The notes: generated from the letters alone by a model not told the origin. A stretch of DNA of 64,000 bases from Bordetella parapertussis (GCA_945865935.1 CAMBFI010000002.1:124001-188000); one strand, 5' to 3'; shown: positions 1-9,404, counted from the stretch's first letter. Numbers and translations: made by a program.

Positions 1-2363
1 ACATCGCCTTTGACGGTCGCAATCACGATCTTGCCTTTGGCACGAACGTCGCCCCCGGCCGCGGCAATTAATTTTTTCTCTTCTTCGATGAAGGGGACGA
101 GATGTCCAACGGCTTGCTTCATCACACGGGCAGATTTAACAACCTGCGGCAAGAACATTTTGCCTTCACCGAACAAATCGCCGACGATATTCATACCATC
201 CATCAGAGGGCCTTCGATGACCTCAATGGGTCGGCCGCCACGGTCAGCGATTTGCTGACGAATCTCTTCGGTGTCCTCAATAATGAATTGCGTATTGCCA
301 TGGACCATCGCATGCGCGAGTCGTTTTTCAACGGCCTGCTCTCGCCAAGTGAGGTCTTCTTCACGCTTGGTGCCTGAACCCTTAACGGAGTCCGCAAAAG
401 CAACCAAGCGCTCGGTCGGTGTGCGTGTGTCGGTTGGGTCTGTGTGTCCGACCGGCTGAGCGCGATCGAGCACCACGTCTTCCACGAGATCGCGTAATGC
501 AGGAGGCAGTTCCGCATATACGCCCAACTGGCCGGCATTGACGATACCCATCGTCATGCCCTCGCGGATGGCGTAATACAGAAAAGCTGTGTGAATCGCT
601 TCTCGCATCGGCTCGTTGCCGCGAAACGAAAAGCTTACGTTTGATACGCCACCGGAGATGCGCGCGTGCCGTAACGACGCACGGATCCATTTCGTCGATT
701 CGATGAAATCCACCGCATAGTGGTTATGCTCATCAATGCCCGTTGCAATCGCGAAAACGTTTGGATCAAAAATAATATCTTCTGGAGGAAAGCCCACAAC
801 ATCGACCAGCAGACGGTAAGCGCGCGTACAGATTTCTTTGCGGCGCTCAAGCGTATCGGCCTGACCTTTTTCGTCAAAAGCCATGACTACTGCGGCTGCG
901 CCGTAGCGGCGACATAGCTGCGCTTGTTTCAGGAAGGGCTCTTCGCCCTCCTTGAGCGAAATCGAATTGACAATCGACTTACCCTGCACACACTTGAGGC
1001 CTGTTTCGATCACCGACCACTTCGAGCTGTCGATCATGACCGGCACGCGTGCAATATCGGGCTCAGACGCAATCAGGTTTAAGAACCTGTGCATGCAAGC
1101 CAACGAATCCAACATGGCTTCATCCATGTTGATATCGATAATCTGTGCACCGCTTTCGACTTGTTGGCGCGCGACAGCAACCGCTTCGTCGTATTTCTCT
1201 TCGCGAATCAGTCGTGCAAACATTTTGCTGCCGGTCACGTTGGTACGCTCACCGACGTTAACAAACAGCGAAGAGTCATCAATATTTAAGGCTTCGAGCC
1301 CGGACAGTCTTGTTTTGACTGCGATGTCTGGCACGACACGAATCGGACACACACACACTTTCGCTGCAATCGCCGCAATGTGCTCAGGCGTCGTGCCGCA
1401 ACACCCGCCCACCATATTGACGAAACCTGCGCGCGCAAACTCTTCAAGCAAGCTCGAGGTATCGGCGGGCGTCTCATCAAAACCCGTCTCGCTCATGGGG
1501 TTAGGCAGCCCAGCATTGGGATAGACGCACACGTAGGTGTCGCAAAGCTTGGAGAGCTCGGCGATGTATGGCCGCATCAGGGCCGCACCCAGCGCACAGT
1601 TCAGTCCGATCGTGATCGGACGAGCATGGCGCACGGAGTTCCAGAACCCTTCTACTGTCTGACCGGACAAGATGCGTCCAGAGGCATCGGTCACCGTACC
1701 GGAGATCATGACAGGCAGACGTTCACCGCGCGCTTCGAACACTTCCTCAACCGCAAAAATTGCAGCCTTCGCATTGAGCGTGTCAAAAATCGTTTCGATC
1801 AAGACTAGATCGATTCCGCCGTCCAGCAGGCCATTGAGTTGCTCGGTATAGGCAATACGTAATTCATCGAAGGTGACGTTGCGCGCGCCTGGGTCGTTGA
1901 CGTCAGGAGAAATCGAAGCGGTTTTAGGTTGTGGGCCAAGCGCCCCCGCTACAAAACGGGGTTGCTCAGGCGTACTGAATTTATCGCAGGCCTGACGCGC
2001 GATCCGTGCGGACTCAAGGTTGAGTTCATACGCGAGTTCGGCCAGATCGTAATCGCCTTGCGCGATGGTCGTCGCACCAAACGTATTGGTTTCGATCACA
2101 TCAGCGCCGGCAGCCAGATAGCCCTCATGCACTTCGCGGATCACGTCTGGGCGGGTGAGCGTCAAGAGCTCGTTGTTACCTTTTACGTCTTTGCCATGCT
2201 CGGCAAATCGTGGGCCACGAAAATCGGCCTCAGACAATTTGTAGCGCTGAATCATCGTGCCCATCGCGCCGTCCAAAATCATCATGCGCTTTCCAAGGAG
2301 CCGAGCAAATTCGGCACCACGGGTATAGCTTTCAATCGGATAGGGCAGCTTGGGATAGGACAT
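1..2363 (-). CDS. metH: Cobalamin-dependent methionine synthase MetH (5' part, cut by window edge)
   Basis: Makes methionine by moving a methyl group from 5-methyltetrahydrofolate to homocysteine through methylcobalamin; cytoplasmic. The start is the ATG at 2361-2363 (reads [16 protein letters not shown]) and the frame stays open to the window edge, giving about 787 residues of a protein usually near 1,230. Visible in order: a homocysteine-binding domain with its zinc cysteines (one in GLNCALGA, two in [11 protein letters not shown]); a pterin-binding domain beginning near [12 protein letters not shown]; and the start of the cobalamin cap domain ([21 protein letters not shown]). The cobalamin-binding and reactivation domains lie outside the window. 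It is divergent from the B12-riboswitch/btuB unit, so use and uptake of the cofactor sit back to back. Identification is secure; completeness of the C terminus cannot be judged. Confidence 0.97.
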   Translation of the reverse strand, partial: MSYPKLPYPIESYTRGAEFARLLGKRMMILDGAMGTMIQRYKLSEADFRGPRFAEHGKDVKGNNELLTLTRPDVIREVHEGYLAAGADVIETNTFGATTIAQGDYDLAELAYELNLESARIARQACDKFSTPEQPRFVAGALGPQPKTASISPDVNDPGARNVTFDELRIAYTEQLNGLLDGGIDLVLIETIFDTLNAKAAIFAVEEVFEARGERLPVMISGTVTDASGRILSGQTVEGFWNSVRHARPITIGLNCALGAALMRPYIAELSKLCDTYVCVYPNAGLPNPMSETGFDETPADTSSLLEEFARAGFVNMVGGCCGTTPEHIAAIAAKVCVCPIRVVPDIAVKTRLSGLEALNIDDSSLFVNVGERTNVTGSKMFARLIREEKYDEAVAVARQQVESGAQIIDINMDEAMLDSLACMHRFLNLIASEPDIARVPVMIDSSKWSVIETGLKCVQGKSIVNSISLKEGEEPFLKQAQLCRRYGAAAVVMAFDEKGQADTLERRKEICTRAYRLLVDVVGFPPEDIIFDPNVFAIATGIDEHNHYAVDFIESTKWIRASLRHARISGGVSNVSFSFRGNEPMREAIHTAFLYYAIREGMTMGIVNAGQLGVYAELPPALRDLVEDVVLDRAQPVGHTDPTDTRTPTERLVAFADSVKGSGTKREEDLTWREQAVEKRLAHAMVHGNTQFIIEDTEEIRQQIADRGGRPIEVIEGPLMDGMNIVGDLFGEGKMFLPQVVKSARVMKQAVGHLVPFIEEEKKLIAAAGGDVRAKGKIVIATVKGD

Positions 2364-2429
2364 GATTCACTTGCAAAAAAAGATTCAGCCAACCCGACAT
2401 CGTACCAAAAACAGGGCCATGCTACATTG

Positions 2430-2612
2430 TGGGCAGAGTTGGTGCTTTCGATGCAAAGACCCTATTGCCACAAGCAAAATGGTCGCATTGGGAAAGTTAA
2501 ACGGGAAACAGGGAAATATGTCGATTTCGACGATTGTGCCTGTGCTGCCCCCGCAACGGTCAACCAAGGACTGCATGTTTTTCAGTCCTTGGCCAGCCCG
2601 ATACCGGCCACC
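2430..2612 (+). promoter_or_regulatory. Cobalamin (adenosylcobalamin) riboswitch upstream of btuB
   Basis: Classical B12-riboswitch landmarks occur in the right order: GGTGC-type 5' segment near 2437, TTAAACGGGAAACAGG at 2498-2513, GCTGCCCCCGCAACGGT at 2544-2560, a 9-bp stem CCAAGGACT/AGTCCTTGG (2564-2572 with 2584-2592), and the B12 box ending CCCGATACCGGCCA at 2597-2610. Bound cobalamin normally represses the downstream gene. A short stem CGTGC/GCACG (2663-2667 with 2674-2678) lies between the aptamer and the btuB ribosome-binding site and could be part of the expression platform; that is inference. Together with its leader it explains most of the 333-nt gap 2364-2696, in which I see no other gene. 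Confidence 0.93.
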
Positions 2613-2696
2613 TCAAGCGGAAATTGACGGACTTATCTCCCCGATTTCTTTTACGTCATGGTCGTGCGGGGACGCACGCCTTCAACGAGGTTTCAC

Positions 2697-4622
2697 ATGC
2701 AACACCCCCTATCCCGGTTAACAGCCGGTGCTGCCGTCTGGGCAGTCGTCTCGAGCGTTTTCGCTCAAAGCTCCTCTTCAAGTACCACTCCTGCTTCACA
2801 AATCCCACAACTATCCACCATTGTGGTGACCCCCGCTCGAACGCCTGAACCCTTGGGCAACACACTTGGGGACAATAGCGTCATCAGTCGTGAAAGCCTA
2901 GACAGCTTGCCAAACGGCACGCTTGGCGATGCGCTCATTCGCCAGCACAGCATTGAAACGGTCAACTACGGTGGCCCGCAGACCTTAAATACCCTCAACA
3001 TTCGAGGCACGAATAGCAATCAGTCTTTGGTTTTGATTGATGGTTTAAGGGTCAATAACGCCACAAACGGTCTCCCTTCAATTAACGCAATTCCTCTGAA
3101 TAGTATCGAGCGCATTGAGGTCGTGCGAGGCACGAGTAGTAGCCTCTATGGTGCGGATGCGATTGGTGGCGTCATCAACGTCATTACGCGTGGCGAACAA
3201 GACAGACCATTTTCTGCGTATGCGAATGCTGGGGTCGGAAGCTATGCAACCACGCAATTCGATGCCGGATTTTCCGGTGCGGCCGACGGCTGGGTGTACA
3301 GCCTATTCGGAGGCTATGGGCAGAGCGGGGGCTTCAACACAAACCGCAGCACGGCCTATTACTACAACCCCGACAAAGACTCGTATTACCGCAGCAACGT
3401 GGGTGGCACACTTGGCTACACGTACAAGCCGGGCCAAACGCTCACGCTGCAGACCTTCCAGTCCACGGTCAATGGCGGCTACGACATGGGTATGCCCTAT
3501 TTCAACGACCGTGGCGTACAGACGTTAAGCAGCAACATGCTGACCAGCCGTAACGTGATTTCTTCGCTCTGGACAAGCACCTTACGTGCAGGGTTCTCAA
3601 TCGACGACTACAAAACGGCGGGGGCCTCTGCCAGTGGTCTAGACGGTACCCAATATTTCAAAACACGCCAGAATCAATACGTGTGGCAAAACGACCTGAA
3701 GTTTTCTCCGACACAGGTCGTGAGCCTGGCCTACGAGCGACTTGAGCAAAGCGTGGACGGCACGCTTTCGAATGGCGATTACCTGGCGCCCGCCTTCGTC
3801 AACTATCAGCAGACCTCCCGTTATACCAACTCACTGCTTGCCATCTACCGTGGCAACTGGGGGCCACAATCCGTACAGGCCAGCGCGCGCACGGACAATA
3901 ACTCGCAATATGGAAACTTCGTCACGGGCAGTCTGACTTACGGGCTTGATTTATCGAAGAATTGGCGGGCGAGTGTGGGTGCGAATACCGGCTTTCGCGC
4001 ACCAAATTTCAACGAACTCTATTGGCCCGTTACCCCGTTTTTTATGGGTAACCCGTTACTGCAACCGGAGAAGTCCCGCAACATCGAAGCTGGTTTGCGA
4101 TACACCACAGACAAGACTCAGCTCGGGCTCACGGTATACCGCAACGAGATCAGCAATCTAATCCTGAACCAGCCTAGCATTGCGGCAGATCCCTACTCGG
4201 CCTACACACCAACGAATATTGGTCGTGCAACCATTCAAGGCGTGACCCTCACAGGTAACCAGCGACTCGGCTCTTCAACGCTGGTGCGTGGCAGCGTTGA
4301 CTGGCTCGATCCTCGCAACGCAGACACCGGAGAGCTGTTACCACAACGCGCCCAGCAAGTGCTCAAGCTCGCCGTGGATCAATCCATTGGCCGGGCCCGT
4401 TTAACGGCTGAGTTATATGCCACGAGCACCCGTCGCGACTCATTTTCTGGGGATACCTTGGCTGGATTCAACCTCGTCAATCTTGCGGCGAGCTACCCCG
4501 TTTCAGAGCACGCAGAGCTGCAACTGCGCTGGAACAACGTCTTTGGTCAACAATACACGTTGGTACAGGGCTACAACACGCCCGGCTCAAACGTATTTAT
4601 GAACCTTGCGTTACGGATGTAA
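2697..4622 (+). CDS. btuB: TonB-dependent outer-membrane cobalamin receptor BtuB
   Basis: Outer-membrane gated barrel that imports vitamin B12 using TonB energy; 641 residues. I chose the ATG at 2697 rather than the in-frame ATG at 2658 because it follows an AACGAGG-type ribosome-binding site and gives a clean signal peptide (hydrophobic AGAAVWAVVSSVFAQ). A TonB box-like STIVVTPAR stretch follows the signal peptide, then the plug domain (GTNSNQSLVLIDGLRVN, and IERIEVVRGTSSSLYGADAIGG), then a long beta-barrel with the conserved FRAPNFNELYWP region. The protein ends in LALRM rather than the more usual terminal aromatic residue. The riboswitch upstream and the BtuF-like gene 4 nt downstream make cobalamin the likely substrate; a related corrinoid is possible. 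Confidence 0.93.
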   Translation: MQHPLSRLTAGAAVWAVVSSVFAQSSSSSTTPASQIPQLSTIVVTPARTPEPLGNTLGDNSVISRESLDSLPNGTLGDALIRQHSIETVNYGGPQTLNTLNIRGTNSNQSLVLIDGLRVNNATNGLPSINAIPLNSIERIEVVRGTSSSLYGADAIGGVINVITRGEQDRPFSAYANAGVGSYATTQFDAGFSGAADGWVYSLFGGYGQSGGFNTNRSTAYYYNPDKDSYYRSNVGGTLGYTYKPGQTLTLQTFQSTVNGGYDMGMPYFNDRGVQTLSSNMLTSRNVISSLWTSTLRAGFSIDDYKTAGASASGLDGTQYFKTRQNQYVWQNDLKFSPTQVVSLAYERLEQSVDGTLSNGDYLAPAFVNYQQTSRYTNSLLAIYRGNWGPQSVQASARTDNNSQYGNFVTGSLTYGLDLSKNWRASVGANTGFRAPNFNELYWPVTPFFMGNPLLQPEKSRNIEAGLRYTTDKTQLGLTVYRNEISNLILNQPSIAADPYSAYTPTNIGRATIQGVTLTGNQRLGSSTLVRGSVDWLDPRNADTGELLPQRAQQVLKLAVDQSIGRARLTAELYATSTRRDSFSGDTLAGFNLVNLAASYPVSEHAELQLRWNNVFGQQYTLVQGYNTPGSNVFMNLALRM

Positions 4623-4626
4623 CCCC

Positions 4627-5499
4627 ATGCGACGCTACCTCAGTCTGTGCTTTGTCTGCTGCCTGTTGGTCGGGCCGCAGGCATGGGCACAGATCGTGGT
4701 GCGCGACGACAGTGGCCGAGACATCCTACTTGAGCGGCCCGCTCGTCGCGTCGTGACGCTCAGCCCACACGCGACCGAACTGGTCTTCGCGGCAGGAGGA
4801 GGCCAGCAAATTGTCGCGACCGTGACTCCCAGCGACTATCCCTCCGAAGCGCGTGATTTGCCGCGCATTGGCGATGGCGTCACCCCAGATCCGGAGCGAG
4901 TGGCCGCTTACGCGCCAGACCTGATTGTTGGCTGGCTGCCTTCGCAGTACGAAGCGCTCAAAGTGCTGAAGATACCCTTCTTTATCAGCGCACCGACAAA
5001 CTTGGCGGGCGTGGGCGACAACATCACTCGCTTAGGAGAACTCTTGGGTAGTGTTGACACGGCGCGGCTGAAGGCGCGTGCGTTGTCCGATGGTCTTGAG
5101 GCGCTCTTGCGGGCTCCGCAGACCCGCCCCGTGAGCGTCTTTCTGCAAGTCGGACACCCCGCGCAGTACTCGTTGAATCGAAATAACCTGTTGTCCGAGG
5201 TGATCGCTCTGTGCGGCGGGCAAAACGTGTTTGCAGCGGCGAGTGCTAGCGCGCCTCTGATTAGCCCCGAAAGCGTCCTGGCTCGTATGCCCCAGATCAT
5301 CCTGGTTGGTCGCTCTGACGCGGCTGCGCAACCGCAGCAAGACAAGCAAGCCGCAGATTACTGGAAAAAAATGGGTGCACCTGCGGCACAGGCCGGACAT
5401 GTGTATATGATGAACGCTGACGTCCTATTTAGGCCTGGACCGCGCTTAATCGAAGCCGCGAGCTCGATTTGCGCCCTGCTTCAACAAGTTCGAAAATAG
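4627..5499 (+). CDS. btuF: Periplasmic cobalamin-binding protein (BtuF-like)
   Basis: Helical-backbone (class III) substrate-binding protein, 290 residues, expected to capture B12 in the periplasm after BtuB and hand it to an inner-membrane ABC importer. The ATG at 4627 gives an N-terminal signal peptide ([15 protein letters not shown]) and lies 4 nt after the btuB stop; an ATG at 4606 overlaps btuB and would spoil the signal. Family features: [22 protein letters not shown] at the start of the first lobe (shared in two pieces), YAPDLIVGW, and the second-lobe [17 protein letters not shown]. No btuC or btuD permease genes are in the window, so the importer must lie elsewhere or be shared. Function inferred from family and operon position. 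Confidence 0.85.
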   Translation: MRRYLSLCFVCCLLVGPQAWAQIVVRDDSGRDILLERPARRVVTLSPHATELVFAAGGGQQIVATVTPSDYPSEARDLPRIGDGVTPDPERVAAYAPDLIVGWLPSQYEALKVLKIPFFISAPTNLAGVGDNITRLGELLGSVDTARLKARALSDGLEALLRAPQTRPVSVFLQVGHPAQYSLNRNNLLSEVIALCGGQNVFAAASASAPLISPESVLARMPQIILVGRSDAAAQPQQDKQAADYWKKMGAPAAQAGHVYMMNADVLFRPGPRLIEAASSICALLQQVRK

Positions 5500-5528
5500 G
5501 GTTTGCTTTCAATTTAAAGACCATATTC

Positions 5529-6338
5529 ATGACCGCCACAACAAACGACCCCCTAGTGATTGCAGGAACCGCCTACCAATCACGCCTGCTCGTCGGCACG
5601 GGAAAGTACAAAGATTTTGCACAAACCCGTCAGGCGATCGACGCGAGCGGTGCCCAAATTGTGACTGTTGCAATTCGTCGCACTAACATCGGCCAGAATG
5701 CGGAGGAACCGAGTTTGCTGGAGCACTTGCCAGCCAATCAGTTCACGCTCTTGCCCAATACGGCCGGTTGCTACACCGCTGAAGATGCCGTGAGAACCTT
5801 ACGTCTCGCACGCGAACTCCTAGATGGTCACAAGCTCGTCAAGCTCGAAGTGTTGGGTGATGCACACACGCTGTTTCCAAACATGCCCGAAACCTTAGCC
5901 GCCGCAAAAACTCTGGTGGCGGATGGTTTTCATGTCATGGTGTATTGCACCGACGACCCGGTTCAGTGCCGAATGCTGGAGGACATTGGCTGCGTCGCTG
6001 TGATGCCCCTCGCCTCACTGATTGGATCGGGAATGGGGATCCTCAACCCTTGGAATCTACGCTTAATTATTGATCAAGCTCGGGTGCCCGTCTTAGTGGA
6101 TGCGGGAGTTGGCACCGCCTCAGACGCAGCGATTGCCATGGAGCTCGGCTGCGACGGTGTCTTGATGAACACAGCGATCGCGGGCGCTACGCATCCCGTA
6201 CTCATGGCCAGTGCGATGAACAAAGCGGTGCAAGCGGGGCGGGAGGCCTACCTCGCGGGTCGTGTCCCGCGCAAAACCTACGCAGCCGCTCCAAGCTCGC
6301 CCACCTTGGGCTTAATCTCTTCGACAGCAAACAAATAA
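5529..6338 (+). CDS. thiG: Thiazole synthase ThiG
   Basis: Builds the thiazole phosphate ring of thiamine from 1-deoxyxylulose 5-phosphate, dehydroglycine and sulfur carried on the ThiS thiocarboxylate. 269 residues from the ATG at 5529, the usual family size. The Schiff-base lysine lies in LVKLEVLGD (about Lys105) and the C-terminal phosphate-binding part reads [24 protein letters not shown] (split GVGTASDA). The gap to the preceding BtuF-like gene is only 29 nt with no terminator visible, so co-transcription with btuB is plausible. The sulfur carrier gene thiS, usually directly upstream, is absent, and no TPP riboswitch landmarks are visible. Confidence 0.96.
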   Translation: MTATTNDPLVIAGTAYQSRLLVGTGKYKDFAQTRQAIDASGAQIVTVAIRRTNIGQNAEEPSLLEHLPANQFTLLPNTAGCYTAEDAVRTLRLARELLDGHKLVKLEVLGDAHTLFPNMPETLAAAKTLVADGFHVMVYCTDDPVQCRMLEDIGCVAVMPLASLIGSGMGILNPWNLRLIIDQARVPVLVDAGVGTASDAAIAMELGCDGVLMNTAIAGATHPVLMASAMNKAVQAGREAYLAGRVPRKTYAAAPSSPTLGLISSTANK

Positions 6339-7186
6339 TGGCGACGGACACACCGCGCGCGATCCCCAACACACTCACAATTGCCGGGATGGACCCCTCT
6401 GGGGGAGCAGGCATTCTGGCGGATGTGAAGGCGATGAGCGCCTTAGGCGCCTACGCCTGCGCGGTCGTCGCTGCACTGACTGCCCAAAATACACAAGCGG
6501 TAACCGATATTTCTCCGGTCAATCCCCCATTCGTGCGCGCACAAATAGACACCCTCTTTGCCGATATTGAAATCCATGCGGTCAAAATCGGAATGCTTGG
6601 GCAAACAGGCATCATTGAGGTTGTTGCAGATCGCCTCGGTCACCACAAGCCACCTCATCTGGTTTTAGACCCCGTGATGGTCGCAAAGAGCGGAGATTTA
6701 TTACTAGAACAGAAAGCCGTCGGCGCTCTGCGTGAGCAATTATTGCCCCTGGCCACAGTCATCACGCCCAATCTGCCAGAAGCCGGCGTTTTGCTCGAAA
6801 TGCGGTCAGTTGAAACCGTCCGAGAAATGCGGCGTGTCGCCGAACGCTTGCGAAACCTCATGACCCATGGTGGTCACCGCTGGGTCTTACTCAAAGGCGG
6901 CCATCTGCCAGGTAACGACACCATCGATATCTTGCACGATGGGGACAAAATGATTGAGCTGCCGGGCCATCGCATCCAGACGCGAAACACGCACGGCACA
7001 GGCTGTACGCTCTCGGCCGCTTTAGCTGCACTTTTGCCACAAATGGACGACGTGGTTGAGGCCACCCGCGCCGCCAAGGAGTATTTGGTCGCTGCGATCG
7101 CCAGCGCGGATATGCTCAAGGTCGGCCATGGTCACGGCCCGGTGCACCACTTCCACAAACTATGGGCTGGAAAACCCTTACAATGA
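6338..7186 (+). CDS. thiD: Hydroxymethylpyrimidine/phosphomethylpyrimidine kinase ThiD
   Basis: Phosphorylates HMP and then HMP-P to HMP-PP for thiamine synthesis; ribokinase-fold enzyme of 282 residues. The start ATG shares one base with the thiG stop (TAATG), so the two are translationally coupled. Family marks: IAGMDPSGGAGILADVKAM at the N terminus, VLDPVMVAKSGD in the middle, and the anion-hole GTGCTLSAALAA near residue 220. thiG and thiD together supply parts of both thiamine branches, but thiC, thiE, thiS and thiO are not here. A hairpin straddles its stop codon. Confidence 0.95.
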   Translation: MATDTPRAIPNTLTIAGMDPSGGAGILADVKAMSALGAYACAVVAALTAQNTQAVTDISPVNPPFVRAQIDTLFADIEIHAVKIGMLGQTGIIEVVADRLGHHKPPHLVLDPVMVAKSGDLLLEQKAVGALREQLLPLATVITPNLPEAGVLLEMRSVETVREMRRVAERLRNLMTHGGHRWVLLKGGHLPGNDTIDILHDGDKMIELPGHRIQTRNTHGTGCTLSAALAALLPQMDDVVEATRAAKEYLVAAIASADMLKVGHGHGPVHHFHKLWAGKPLQ

Positions 7187-7193
7187 GGGTTTT
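7171..7193 (+). terminator. Hairpin across the thiD stop codon
   Basis: Eight-base stem AAAACCCT (7171-7178) and AGGGTTTT (7186-7193) with a 7-nt loop that contains the thiD stop. The 3' arm ends in four T residues, so it may be a weak intrinsic terminator, but the run is short and a TACAAT in the loop could instead be part of a promoter for the next gene. Confidence 0.35.
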
Positions 7194-7219
7194 CCGTAAT
7201 ATGCCCTGAAAGTGTGCAC

Positions 7220-7900
7220 ATGAAAGCTTCGTCCTTGCCTGATATTGAACGCGCTCGCTTCAACATGATTGAACAACAGATTCGCCCATGCGGCGTATTT
7301 GATAACAACGTGCTCGAAGCCTTATTCAGCGTGCGTCGTGAACTCTTTGTGCCGGCGGGCTATCGCAACCTCGCGTTTTCTGATCTGGAAATTCCCCTGA
7401 CGATTTCCTCGGGTGACACCCATCAAACGATGTTGTCGCCCAAGCTCGAGGCCACCATGACTCAGCTACTGCAGCTTCAGGCAGACGACTGCGTCCTCGA
7501 AGTGGGTACGGGCTCTGGCTACCAAGCTGCGCTGCTGGCCAAGCTATCGCACTGCGTCACCTCGATCGAAATCGATCCGCGCCTATCCGCGTTTGCACAA
7601 CAGAATTTGCAACAAGCCGGTGTCACGAACGTCACCGTTGAAACGGGCGACGCCAGCAATGGTTGGGGCACGACAGAGCACCATGCCATTTTGGTCACCG
7701 GTTCGGTACCTGCAATCCCTGACGCGCTTAAATATCAACTGTGCGTAGGCGGCCGAATGGTCGTTGTCGTGGGTCAGGCGCCCGCCATGACGGTTTATCG
7801 GGTCACCCGCAGCACCGCCGCAAGCTTCGAAACCACACCGCTATTTGAAACCGTGATCAAGCCGCTGAGCGGCTTTACAACATCACGCTTCAAGTTTTAG
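7220..7900 (+). CDS. PCMT-family (protein-L-isoaspartate O-methyltransferase-like) protein
   Basis: SAM-dependent methyltransferase of the PCMT family, 226 residues from the ATG at 7220 (a GTG two codons earlier is possible). The SAM-binding motif VLEVGTGSGYQAALLAKL is typical. Isoaspartyl methyltransferases repair aged proteins, but the usual substrate motif with TISQPY is replaced here by GDTHQTMLSPKLEATM, which I recall from a distinct proteobacterial subgroup whose substrate is unproven. It is therefore safer to name the family than the activity. It stands alone, 33 nt after thiD, and is followed by a terminator hairpin. Confidence 0.8.
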   Translation: MKASSLPDIERARFNMIEQQIRPCGVFDNNVLEALFSVRRELFVPAGYRNLAFSDLEIPLTISSGDTHQTMLSPKLEATMTQLLQLQADDCVLEVGTGSGYQAALLAKLSHCVTSIEIDPRLSAFAQQNLQQAGVTNVTVETGDASNGWGTTEHHAILVTGSVPAIPDALKYQLCVGGRMVVVVGQAPAMTVYRVTRSTAASFETTPLFETVIKPLSGFTTSRFKF

Positions 7901-7935
7901 CAAGAACCAACGGTCATCACGCTATCAGCGCAACC

Positions 7936-7958
7936 GCCCCGAACCTAGGATTCGGGGC
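7936..7958. terminator. Bidirectional hairpin between PCMT-family gene and hldC
   Basis: Stem GCCCCGAA (7936-7943) and TTCGGGGC (7951-7958), loop 7 nt, in the 64-nt gap between two convergent genes. On the plus strand it is followed by TCGTCTTTAGGTTT, a weak T-rich tail. Position and stem strength suggest a shared terminator. Confidence 0.6.
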
Positions 7959-7964
7959 TCGTCT

Positions 7965-8450
7965 TTAGGTTTGCCGGATTTTGGTGACAAGCGCCGTCGT
8001 TGACCGCGCAAACTCGAACGGAATCGCAACGGCCCGCCCACCCCAACTTTCTACTAAAGCTGTTTCGGGAAGCGTGCGCATATCGTAGTCCCCACCCTTC
8101 ACGATAATGTCCGGACGCAAGCGTCGAATCAACGCAACGGGGGTATCTTCATCAAAAACAATGACCGCAGTCACACATTCCATTGCAGCCAATAAAGCGG
8201 CGCGGTCGTGTTCGTTATTCAAGGGCCGATCCGGGCCTTTACCCAAGCGCCTAGCGGATGCGTCGGAGTTCACACCCACCACCAGGACACTACCCAACTG
8301 AGCGGCCTCATCCAGGTAGGTGGCATGGCCACGATGCAAGATATCAAAGACGCCGTTGGTGAACACCACAGGCTTGCTCGACACCGCACGCGACAAACGC
8401 TCAAGACATTGCTCAGGCGTCAGTATCTTGTTTTCGAACCGAGCGGTCAC
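7965..8450 (-). CDS. hldC: D-glycero-beta-D-manno-heptose 1-phosphate adenylyltransferase (HldE C-terminal domain type)
   Basis: Activates heptose 1-phosphate with ATP to ADP-heptose for the LPS inner core. 161 residues, i.e. only the nucleotidyltransferase half of the bifunctional HldE of enterics. The catalytic HxGH is at about residues 39-42 within TNGVFDILHRGHATYL, and VKGGDYDMRTLPE near residue 120 is the second family block. The start is GTG at 8448-8450; no in-frame ATG precedes the catalytic motif. It lies 18 nt after the ferritin-like gene and may be the last gene of the ubi-side unit. The separate kinase half (hldA/rfaE1) is not in the window. Confidence 0.93.
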   Translation of the reverse strand: MTARFENKILTPEQCLERLSRAVSSKPVVFTNGVFDILHRGHATYLDEAAQLGSVLVVGVNSDASARRLGKGPDRPLNNEHDRAALLAAMECVTAVIVFDEDTPVALIRRLRPDIIVKGGDYDMRTLPETALVESWGGRAVAIPFEFARSTTALVTKIRQT

Positions 8451-8468
8451 AGCGCCGGGGATCCTGGT

Positions 8469-9344
8469 TTATGCAGCCGAGGGGGTTGCATCCGTCGCGC
8501 CTGGCGCCGCACGCAACAGCTCTTTACGATAACGATTCAGATCCTGAACGGTTTGGAACGAACTGTCCATCAACAAAGACATGTTATGCAAAATACGCGT
8601 GCTGACTTTACCTTCCCAAACCTTGTCAAACACAATTTGGTGATCCAGCCAGCGCTCGAGCCAACCGGGCTCAGGCATTTTGGACTGCACCGTGTCGTTG
8701 GGAAACAATCCCTTATTGACATGCAAATTAGTCGGGTGCAACGCCTGCGGGGTACGGTGTGCAGACGCCATCAACACGCCAATCTTTGCAAACGCCATGC
8801 GCGCTTGTGTGGCAATGTCTTGTCCGCGCTGCGTCAACGCACGCTTCATATAGCGCAAGTATGCGCCAGCATGGCGCGCCTCATCCTGCGCGATCACGTT
8901 ATAAATCGCCTTGATCACTGGCTCTGTGTGCCAGTCGGCCGCGCGGCGATACCAGTGGTTTAGGCGCACTTCACCACAGAAGTGCAACATCAGTGTTTCG
9001 AGTGGCGGAGCGGGATCAAACTCAAACCGCACGCGATGCAACTCTTCTTCGGTGGGGACGAGATCTGGCGCAAAACGGCGCAGATACTCGATCAACACGA
9101 GTGAGTGCTTTTGTTCTTCAAAGAACCACACAGACATAAATGCAGAGAAATCGCTGTCGTCGCGGTTATCACGCAAAAACATTTCCGTTGCCGGAAGGGC
9201 CGCCCACTCTGTGATGGCGTTCATCTTGATCGTCTGTGCCTGCTCATCTGAGAGCTTGCTGCGATCAAAATCCTGCCAAGGAATATCAGTTGCCATATTC
9301 CAACGCACGGATTCCATCGACTTGAACAATTCGGAGTAAAGCAT
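8469..9344 (-). CDS. Ferritin-like (putative diiron) protein of unknown role
   Basis: 291 residues, all-helical in appearance. The ATG at 9342-9344 has a GAAGG ribosome-binding site 8 nt upstream; a TTG five codons earlier is weaker. A full set of candidate diiron ligands can be placed: Glu46 or Glu54 (EWAALPATE), Glu77 and His80 (FFEEQKH), Glu125 (CGEVRLNHW), Glu155 and His158 (QDEARH). This pattern is shared with acyl-ACP desaturases and R2-like oxidases. The actual substrate is unknown. It lies between ubiB and hldC on the same strand, 60 nt after ubiB, so a role as an oxygenase near ubiquinone or lipid metabolism is possible but only inferred. Confidence 0.75.
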   Translation of the reverse strand: MLYSELFKSMESVRWNMATDIPWQDFDRSKLSDEQAQTIKMNAITEWAALPATEMFLRDNRDDSDFSAFMSVWFFEEQKHSLVLIEYLRRFAPDLVPTEEELHRVRFEFDPAPPLETLMLHFCGEVRLNHWYRRAADWHTEPVIKAIYNVIAQDEARHAGAYLRYMKRALTQRGQDIATQARMAFAKIGVLMASAHRTPQALHPTNLHVNKGLFPNDTVQSKMPEPGWLERWLDHQIVFDKVWEGKVSTRILHNMSLLMDSSFQTVQDLNRYRKELLRAAPGATDATPSAA

Positions 9345-9404
9345 ATTCACAGCCTTCAATATTTGGCTCGCGCCAACGGATTAATAAATAAAATCAACTG
9401 CCGC

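Noticed and set aside
2364-2429. Promoter for metH or the riboswitch transcript
   Set aside because: Several TTGCAA- and TACATT-like hexamers occur, but none pair with proper spacing, so I did not call one.
1929-2627. Long open frame on the plus strand opposite metH
   Set aside because: It is the complement of a clear MetH coding region and then runs through the riboswitch; its product has no domain sense.
2658-2696. Upstream ATG start for btuB
   Set aside because: Adds 13 charged residues before the signal peptide and lies at the riboswitch expression platform; the ATG at 2697 has a better ribosome-binding site.
8208-8963. 251-codon plus-strand frame opposite hldC and the ferritin-like gene
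   Set aside because: Antisense to two well-supported genes with conserved motifs; no ribosome-binding site or recognisable domain.
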